64,000 bases of DNA from Carya illinoinensis. Its lineage: Eukaryota > Streptophyta > Magnoliopsida > Fagales > Juglandaceae. The stretch lies in contig NC_056760.1 of NCBI RefSeq assembly GCF_018687715.1, forward strand, positions 36,160,001-36,224,000, given 5' to 3'. Below the pieces are notes generated by a model. That model did not search any database, was not told where the DNA came from, and saw only the letters and a list, made by a program, of their open reading frames with translations. Position numbers and translations under genes: made by a program. This document shows positions 56,772-64,000 of this stretch, piece by piece; positions within the stretch are counted from its first letter, which is position 1; each line of letters opens with the position of its first letter.

Positions 56772-58769
56772 GGTGGTAAAATCGACGCAAATGATAATTT
56801 GCGACCTAAAGGTCATATTTTCTACATTTTGCAGTGAAATTATTTCGCCACAAAAAAGCCTATGAAAAATAAAAATAAAAATCTTACAAATGAATATAAA
56901 AGAAATTTCTTATATATTCACTTATAAGATTTTTTTTTTCTTTACTTTTAATAAAGGGAAGCACTCGATAAACAACCATAAAAAAAATTAGAAACAAGAA
57001 TGCTCTTTATAATAACAACGACAATTCCCAGTTAAGTGGCACTGTATTAGCAAAAGTGCCTAAATGGCCAAACTGGCAAAAGTGTCTAAATCAAGAAAAC
57101 CCAACTCTTGAAGATGCCACGAAAACATTGATCTGCTCCATGTCGTGGCTGTTTATCTTATTGAATTTTTTTTTATAGATTCAGAAAGAAACAAAAAGAA
57201 CACAGGTTATAGATTCAGAGAACATATATATTGTGAGAGTTCAAATACTACTATGTGATTAAGGCAATACTAATTTGTGGCTTGGATGGGTCTCTTCAGT
57301 CGCATGAGTAGTGAGAATCTCAAGCTGTAAAGACAAGCTAAAGGCAAACTAATATAGCTGCAACAAAATTCCAGAAAAAATGTATTGAATATACCTGCAA
57401 GGAAGGTGGCATTTAAATACAGAGTAAACTATTCAGGTGCAAAACATACATGTATCTCTTTAACTGACTGCCTAGAATAGGTTGATATGACATATGCTTG
57501 AGCCACAATTGATAAGTAAAACTTACAAATATTTTTTTATGAGTAATAAAAAAGATAATGACTTACATTGCTCTGAAAGTTGCTCTTTTTTGTAGCAAAA
57601 TGGTCAGGAAGCTAGAAACAGAAAAGCTTGAAAGCAATACACATTTTAGGCAAGGAACAACAACTAATTTACTGCATATATACACAGGAGCTAGTGGAGA
57701 AATGTTAAAAAAATACACTTACCAAGTAGTAAATATCTTAGAAAAAACAAGACAAAAACCAAACATTATGCCTTTTGTCTTCTTATCTTAGAAAAAACTT
57801 TCCAGATTTGTTGAGAAAAAGTAGTATTTACCTTACTATGTATGTTTCACACTAGGAATAGCACTGCAAATAGAACCATATGATTGGACTACAAAATCTG
57901 GCATCCATAATTTATCCATCTGACCAACATAAGAGATATCCTTAATAAGTTACCAGCCATACCGGCCGAAGTAAGGTAGAAAACACACAGCAATAAAAAG
58001 AGTGCGGCAACATTTTCTCCAAACTTTCATGTTAGTGAACCCTTCCCACGCACAAAACACTAACAAAGAAGAAGAAAATCTTACATGATTAAGGAGACAG
58101 ATGGAAGTAAGCATATACATGAGTTTTCACCAAAAACAATGGAATATATATGGTAGCTAAGCATGGCAGCTACTTCAAGTAATAAACCAGGATAAAGAAT
58201 CAAACAATGGAATAAAGAAACAATATTGCAATACATGTTGCAAATTGCAATATACTGGCTTCTGTTCGTACTTCAGATTAACAATATTCCCATCTCAAAA
58301 GGTTACGTAGTTGTGAAACTATTTTACATGAGGGGCTTAGTTGCTAAATAAAACAGGATTAATACACCAATGAATCCACAACAAAGATTTTAGGTATACA
58401 TGACTCTTCCATTCAAAGGATACCCAGCCTGTTTTGTTCACACAATTCCATCCAAGACAGAATCCTCGCCTTTTAAAAAATGCTCATGTTAATACAACTA
58501 CACAAAACTCATTGTTATCTTACACGTAAAAACCATAACCCTTCATAACATCAACTGACCCCAAAACCACACCCAATATACTCGTCAATGGCCAAACTGT
58601 GCAAATCCACAACTGTCACCAAGAACTCAATCATCTGAAATCCCTCCCAACAATACAAATTAAAGTGATTAATTTTTTGCAACAATGCCCACAATCCATT
58701 AAAACTCCCATCCTTTAATCAAACCAAAATCCAACTCCACACTAATAAAGTCTAGGTTTACCTACTGTC
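56772..58769. other. No gene recognised
   Basis: 56760-56860 has CACTA-like 'tcgacgcaaatga', 'tttgcgacc', 'ttcgccac' motifs. The rest is AT-rich. It may contain introns or 3' parts belonging to the exportin-4 remnant that follows on the - strand, but no further exons could be recognised. Confidence 0.4.
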
Positions 58770-59224
58770 CATGGTGACAAATCTCGAGTTTGAGGGTCTG
58801 TTCCTTCCCATTCGACAGCACCAACATGCCCAGCAATCAGTCGAAGTGAATAAACTCCCTCCAAAATTTCAGTTGGATAAATGACTCCCCTGCCCTTTCA
58901 TCCATGGCAGATATTGAAGTGTGAGAGTAGTCATCAGCATCGTCATCGGTCAATGTAGAAGATACAGCCACTTTTAGCCCCAACTCTACAATCAAGGCAT
59001 GGAGATTGCCAGCACAGCATTAACACCTTCAGGAGGAAGCATTGATTTCCCACAGTACTATCAAATGGCACAAGAAGGGTAGCCCATGTATCCAGCAAGA
59101 TATCATGGCCCACCTAGCTCCATGTCTCCTCTTCAGTGTTACCCATCATAGGGACTTTAATGACCTCACACATCAAGGTGGATAATAGGGAAAGAGCGCC
59201 AAAAGGCCTCATGGACTTCAAGAG

Positions 59225-60451
59225 TTTTTTTTTTGAATAAACCTTATAACCGGTCGAGCTGCTCTTCCTATTATAACAGCCTTCCAATTATAACCGGCCA
59301 CGTGTGTAATTTATATTGATCCGGATGCACCTGTTTACACCAAAACATTCCCTAATAGTGTAATTTCAGAACTTTTCCGAACTCCTCTCTCACCTGCACG
59401 CACCGGTTAACTGAGAACACCGGTAAGGTCCTCCGAGTTGCACCTCGAGTGCCTCGGTCTCTCATTTTCCGTATCCTCTTTTTCCGAATCCGGTCCTTCA
59501 AGCTTCTAGTTCTCAAAAATCGAACCGCTCTCCGTACATTTTGTCCCCTTCTTCAAGTTCTTGATGAGATTTGATTTAATGGAGACCTCCATTAGGCCTT
59601 GAAACCTCTGGGAAGATGAAAGCTCGTCGCTGTCTAGGATGAGCTCCGCTCTGTAGCGATCCGAAGCTGTTCTCTTCAGTTCCGAAATCTCGGCCTCCAT
59701 TGCCTTGACTTTTTCCTCGCTTTCTGTCCTCTGATTATCCATCTTCGTCTTCAGACCCTCCAGTTCCATTCTCAACGTCTGGTTCTCAATCTACAAGCAC
59801 TCGACTCGCTTCGAAACTCTGTGGAGCTCATCATCCTTGACGGAGATCTCGTTCTCGAGGACAGGAACAATGGCGACGGACTCCTTCAAAAGCTTGTACT
59901 CGAGGAGCTCAGTCTTCAACAGAGACTCTCTCTCCCGGAATTCCTCGACCAGGCGAAGAAGCTCCGTGACGTCAGGTGGTCGAGGCTGGACCTGAGCCGA
60001 GGAGCGTGGGAAGTACACCCCAAATGAGCGCGAGATTGACGACTTCTGAGGCACCTTCCCCGAGCTCGGCGACGGCAATGGCGGTTTCGGTAGCATTTCT
60101 TGCGCCGAACGCGCTGGTGACTTCTGCAGCCCCATGGCCACTCTCACCTTCCCAGCCACCATTGCTACCGCAACGCTACCTCTCTCTCTCTCTGTCTCTC
60201 TAAAAGCAGATGTTTTTTAATTCTTTCCGAGTAGGTTAGTTTTTGGGCTCTTTTTTTCTTTTTTCAGTCCTCTTGTTTTCGATTCACTGGACTAGAGTGA
60301 AGCCTACATACAAAGACATCGTTGTCTGAAATCAATCAGCTGGAATGTATTTGTTGTGAGCTTGCTTACGTATCAGTTTCTGTGTGGGGGCTGTTATTAT
60401 GAGGAAAACAGCCCGACCGGTCCAAAGGGGCTCTGTTTTTTTTTTAAATGA
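59225..60451 (-). mobile_element. Gene-carrying insertion with target duplications and inverted repeats
   Basis: Flanked by ACTTCAAGAGTT at 59215-59226 and 60452-60463 (10-12 bp). Removing the insert restores the exportin-4 frame (FDQLLKSMRPFG), so the duplication is genuine. Near the ends lie imperfect inverted repeats of about 32 bp (59250-59281 and 60389-60420; 'ccggtcg.gctg....' to '..ataacagcc'). The interior carries a CHUP1-like gene piece. The - strand 3' end is an A-run directly before the duplication. Inverted repeats plus a 10-bp duplication suggest a Pack-MULE. The terminal A-run would also fit an L1-mobilised retrocopy. Confidence 0.7.
59500..60162 (-). pseudogene. CHUP1-like protein, 5' part, captured and broken
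   Basis: From ATG 60162 (preceded by a GA-rich leader) the frame reads MVAGKVRVAMGLQKSPA, a Pro/Ser-rich region, then a coiled coil (TELLRLVEEFRERESLLKTE, LLKESVAIVPVLENEI). A stop at 59791-59793 interrupts it. In frame it continues IENQTLRMELEGLKTKM, SEEKVKAMEAEISELKRT and LIKNLKKGTKCTES to another stop at 59506, then KLEGPDSEKEDTENERPRHS. This layout fits the N-terminal half of CHUP1-like proteins (CHUP1 links chloroplasts to actin). The C-terminal Pro-rich and actin-nucleating parts are absent. It lies wholly inside the insertion at 59225-60451. Confidence 0.65.
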
Positions 60452-61005
60452 ACTTCAAGAGTTGGTCAAACACAAAGGAAGTTGTTACATTTGCAACAGA
60501 CAACAATACACGACAACCGTCGAGCCTCTCACTTTCAATTTTTCTACATTCAATCGATTTTGAAACTACATCAGGAGGATCAATCCAGTCTATCGTCCCT
60601 GAGGGCAGCTGCAGAAAATGATGTTCATGTATTTTTCCATTATCGGAAAGAAAAATGGTTCCTGTGACCCTGTCAATGAGCAGGACTTCAAAATTAATTT
60701 ACGAGCAGAGACTGCAATAGGGCAGTCAATCCAATAACCTTCATACAAAAACTTCTGTCTAAGCGCCACATATAAGCTCAGGAGCCAGCCTATATGGCCA
60801 CTTGACATCAAAACATCATGCCAAGCAGGATCAGGCTGCACTAAGGTACACTCAGATCGCCTAGGTGAATCAATATCATGCCTAGCTACCGTAGAGAAAA
60901 CACTTATACTGGATTTCATGCTGTTGTTGTTGTACCGAAAATCCCAATTCAGGATCTGAAGCATGAGGCGCAATGCAGCATTATAAACTTTAACCTCTGA
61001 TACTG

Positions 61006-62059
61006 CACAGTTGGGTACAATTATCCTGTTTGTGACACTTATAGCAACATTTCAAGCCCTAATTATCTCCGAGATTGCTCCTGAAACTCCCTAGGAAGGC
61101 CCATGGCACTTGAGAAAATTTTTCCACGTTGCGTAAAACACATCCCCCGAGCCTAGTCTCCTTCTCCATCGCCCATTGACATCGACTTCGCCCCCCAGCC
61201 CCACGAGTGAGTCTCCCCTCCCCTCCATCTCTGACCTCATCTCTGAAGTCCAAAAAGATTCCAAATTCCAAACCCACTGAAATCTCCAGAAAATAAAGAG
61301 AGCCGAAGAAGAAGATTAGAACAGGACTGGTGCAACCACTTATATTCTCTCGTGTGTGTTCAACAAGGCTTTAGTTGTTTGTAAAATTCGTGCAATTTTA
61401 GTTGTTATAGCCTGTAATTGTAGCTGGTTTTTCACCTGTTATTAATCTGTAAAGGGTGCGTTTGGAGGCTTCGGGGGCAGGGAACACGTCAAACGGGAAG
61501 AGAAAGCGGGATGAACGAACGGGATCTGTAGCCTTTCCCCTGGTGAAAACGCTTGGAGTCCAAATACTCGTCACAATGAAAAGTATAATTATCAAACAAA
61601 AACCTCGCTGTGTATGAATTAATTGACCACAAAACGGCAAAGGAACAAATGGGTTTTGAGAGGGCTGGTCAACTGAAAGTCTGAAATTTAGATGGTGACC
61701 AAAAATTCAAGCTTTTTTTTTCAAATATTGGTTTCGACTCAAAAATTTAAAAAACCAACAGATGCTATAGCACGTACGTGGTCTATCCCTAGCCATAGAA
61801 TTAGGGACGTAGGCACCTACGTTGGAACATATATATACATACAAATATACACAATACCAAATGGTACATGAAGTCTAGTAGGGGTTTTGTACTCTTTTAT
61901 ATAGTGACTATTGTTGTAAAATTGAAGAAAAATAATAAGTGAATTGAAGGAACACTATATATGAAATTAGTTCTTTCAAGAACTCAATATTATTTCTCTC
62001 AACTTCTTTGTGTGTGTTCCACAAATGCTCCTCAAGACTTTCTTTTATTTACATTTTAA
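61006..62059. other. No gene recognised; one GC-richer exon-like patch
   Basis: 61060-61320 is richer in GC, with a 73-codon - strand frame (MGLEFGIFLDFRDEV..) that resembles a first exon by composition only. 61660-61850 is the partner of the dispersed repeat at 7227-7432. The rest is AT-rich. Confidence 0.35.
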
Positions 62060-63929
62060 GATCTCCTTAGACACCTAGGGGATTAGGGCTCCTCTACATT
62101 ACCCTATTTTCAACCACATTTTATTTACTATTTAGACATGTTATGTACACAATTTTGTTTTCACAACTAGGAAAACTTGTCTTGCACGTTACATGGAGTC
62201 ATTGAAGAAGAAACACTTGGAGTAAAGACAAAGGCAACATGCATACTTTATAGTCATTATTCTTGATCAACATATCCATCTTGTGCAAAGAAAGCCAAAA
62301 TCAAGTTTCCTAAAACTGCTCCAAAGTTCTGTTAATCGAACAGCTAAATACAAGGCCTAACTCTGTCTGCTATAAGTTGCAATTATGCTCTTTGACATGT
62401 TGTACTAGATTTCAATTATCCCCTGCATGAGAACATAAATTTATACAACTTATGGTACAAAAGAAAGCTATGAAAATCAAATCAACTAAGATGAACTTCT
62501 TGAATAACAAAACGTTTCTAACGTGGTGTGTACTAAAAAAGTCTGGCAGCATGTAAGTTTCTGACACTAGCAACTACAACTAACAAAAAAGGAACACTAG
62601 ATTGTTAAAATTGTTAAAATATGATAAAAGATAAAGCCAGTGACATCATTTAAGAGTAAAAATGATGAAAAATATGCTTTCTATGAGACTAATGTGAAGA
62701 CTGCCTCCCTATTTTGTTCAATTGGGTGATTTAGTGTTTAAAGCTCCAGTATTTCTACATCACACAACACCCAATGTTCAAGGTACAATTAGAACTGAGA
62801 CATGAAAAAAAAAATTGTCCAGGATAACCATAACAACCAAGCCTTTTAAATGATAAGTAACTAAAAAAAGGACATCTAACTATCACTTTTGAGGCCACAC
62901 TAAAGCTAAAGTTTCATGGTGAGTATCAATTCAAGGTCTAGACACTATATTAAATATAATACCATGAATCAATTAGTTGAATTTATATAAATATGTATAT
63001 ATATATATAAAGCAATTAGGCCATAAAAAGAAAAGAAAGAGAAGACAAACAGAGCATCACAATGAGTTGGTAGTCCCACTGAAAATAAAATAATGGTGCT
63101 CATAAGTTTTCTTTCGCCACGATAACAAGCAAGAATCCCAAACCCAGGGCTTTTACCATTGAGTCAAACCCTAGGGGTTCAAAGGTGGATTCTTGTCTAT
63201 CATGACCATTAATTCAGCAGGAGAGGAACCAATTATGGCAATCCTTCATTCTTAACAACTAAGGAGATATCAGTATTGGCAAAAGTGCACAAATCCTAGG
63301 ATCTTCACTTGTTGCTGTCTGTTTTATTTGTAATACTAGTAAGTTGCCAAACAGTAGATGATAGAGCTTTTGATATATGGATATATGAATCATAAAACCA
63401 TGTAAAGTAATTGCAACTGAATTCAAGAGTTAATACAGATAGAAAGCCGATGAATGCACACCTTAGTAGAGATCCATAACCACCCCCAAAAGAAAATTTT
63501 CCACACAGGGAGAGCTGTACCAGTGGTTAAAAAAAGCATGTTACAGGCACATTTATGCAGCTATATCGAGAAAAAGATTTCTGAACAATATGCAACAATA
63601 ACATATCCAACATCAAGAAATTATAAGGAGTTATATAACAGACTTAGTTCAGAAAACCATATACAAGCATGACAGCCCATTCACATGCTTCTCTATGTAT
63701 TTGTGAGCATGACAACCCATAGATAATATTTACATATGTATTTATAAGCATGACAGCTCATTCACATGTGCACCAATACCTAAGAATAAGACAATTAATG
63801 TAGACAAATACCATACATATTAAAGTAAAACAAAAATGATCTAGTTTGGAACTTTATCATCTATGCATACATCATGCTAAAACTATGGGATGAGAAAACC
63901 AAGAAGAGGAACACAAGATTGTTAAAACT
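62060..63929 (+). repeat. Segmental duplication block C, copy 2
   Basis: Collinear with 36078-38094, with one deletion of about 170 bp after 63310 ('gatcttcacttgttgctgtc'). Divergence is low and mostly single-base, indicating a recent duplication. A (TA)n tract at about 62996-63010 is expanded. Confidence 0.8.
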
Positions 63930-64000
63930 AATGGTATAAAGAGATATATTGTGTCATTGAGTTTTTTGGGTTTAGTAGTTTTCCCTCCGGGTATAAAAGC
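63930..64000 (+). repeat. Segmental duplication block A, copy 3, start only
   Basis: 'ctaatggtataaaga' followed by 'attgtgtcattgagtttttt' matches the starts at 10457 and 38101. The block continues beyond the window, so block C plus A was duplicated as one unit. Confidence 0.75.

Larger units (their letters stand above)
58770..61005 (-). pseudogene. Exportin-4-like gene fragment, split by an insertion
   Basis: Exportin 4 is an importin-beta-type nuclear transport receptor. On the - strand from about 61005 the frame reads EVKVYNAALRLMLQILNWDF, VQPDPAWHDVLMSSGHIGWL, YWIDCPIAVSARKLI, then after a frameshift IDWIDPPDVVSKSIE, and CRVLLSVANVTTSFVFDQLL up to the insertion at 60451. It resumes at 59224 with KSMRPFGALSLLSTLMCEVI, NTEEETWS (stop), HDILLDTWATLLVPF and, further on, YPTEILEGVYSLRLIAGHV to about 58775. 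Several frameshifts and stops disrupt it. It covers about 300 residues of a protein of over 1,000. No introns are visible in this stretch, so it may be one large exon or part of a retrocopy. Confidence 0.75.

Noticed and set aside
1..64000. tRNA, rRNA, organellar insertions and a new defence-type gene system
   Set aside because: Scanning by eye found no cloverleaf, rRNA or plastid/mitochondrial sequence, and no set of intact genes that would form a system; the window is mostly pseudogenes and repeats.

Overview
The window looks like nuclear DNA of a eudicot flowering plant. It is AT-rich, has introns with GT/AG borders, and carries plant-specific families (MIK2-type LRR receptor kinases, an LRK10L/WAK-associated domain, Ty3/gypsy LTRs, CACTA and hAT elements, LINEs). 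The style of the receptor kinases and repeats suggests a woody species, perhaps Fagales, but that is only an impression. I saw no rRNA, tRNA, CRISPR or organellar sequence.

The backbone is a decayed tandem array. Its unit is an LRR receptor-like kinase on the + strand, with a PRXL2/AAED1-type thioredoxin-like gene converging on it from the - strand. Kinase copy 1 (349-2176) survives only as its last exon and is split by a twin-primed LINE. Copy 2 (19801-22002) is a signal peptide fused directly to a kinase domain, with no LRRs or membrane segment, and is still an open two-exon frame. Copy 3 (40511-43602) is nearly complete, but one stop codon separates the LRR ectodomain from the membrane-kinase half. 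Copy 4 (54056-56771) is heavily degraded. PRXL2 copies lie at 2392-6013, 22249-23125 and 43910-47948; all are broken, mostly by different lesions. Next to the first PRXL2 copy, head to head, is a broken first exon of an adenylate kinase. I recall the same two families as neighbours in Arabidopsis (At2g37240/At2g37250), so this may be an ancestral neighbourhood that was later duplicated.

Between the array units lie several segmental duplications of other gene debris. Block A (10430-12030, 38095-39545, restarting at 63930) carries GRAM-domain exon remnants. Block C (36078-38094 and 62060-63929) is noncoding. Block D (12128-16660 and 28114-31025) carries LRR fragments and an LRK10L-like ectodomain fragment. 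Block E (32525-33290 and 51265-52330) carries an unidentified exon. Copies differ by clean deletions, some with microhomology at the joints.

Mobile elements account for much of the rest: a 3.06-kb solo LTR nested in a LINE (24112-27170), an 815-bp LTR whose 5' end is still coding (46069-46883) and a relative at the window start, a 1,011-bp CACTA element with a 3-bp target duplication (17257-18267), a SINE in a PRXL2 intron, a MITE, and an hAT-like GC-rich element. At 58.8-61.0 kb an exportin-4 pseudogene is interrupted by a 1.2-kb element with target duplications that carries the 5' part of a CHUP1-like gene.

Few genes here look functional. The best candidates for expressed products are the signal-peptide/kinase frame of copy 2 and the two halves of copy 3. 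I found no convincing new biological system. The unusual content is structural: a receptor locus breaking into separate ectodomain and kinase parts, and gene fragments moved by transposons.
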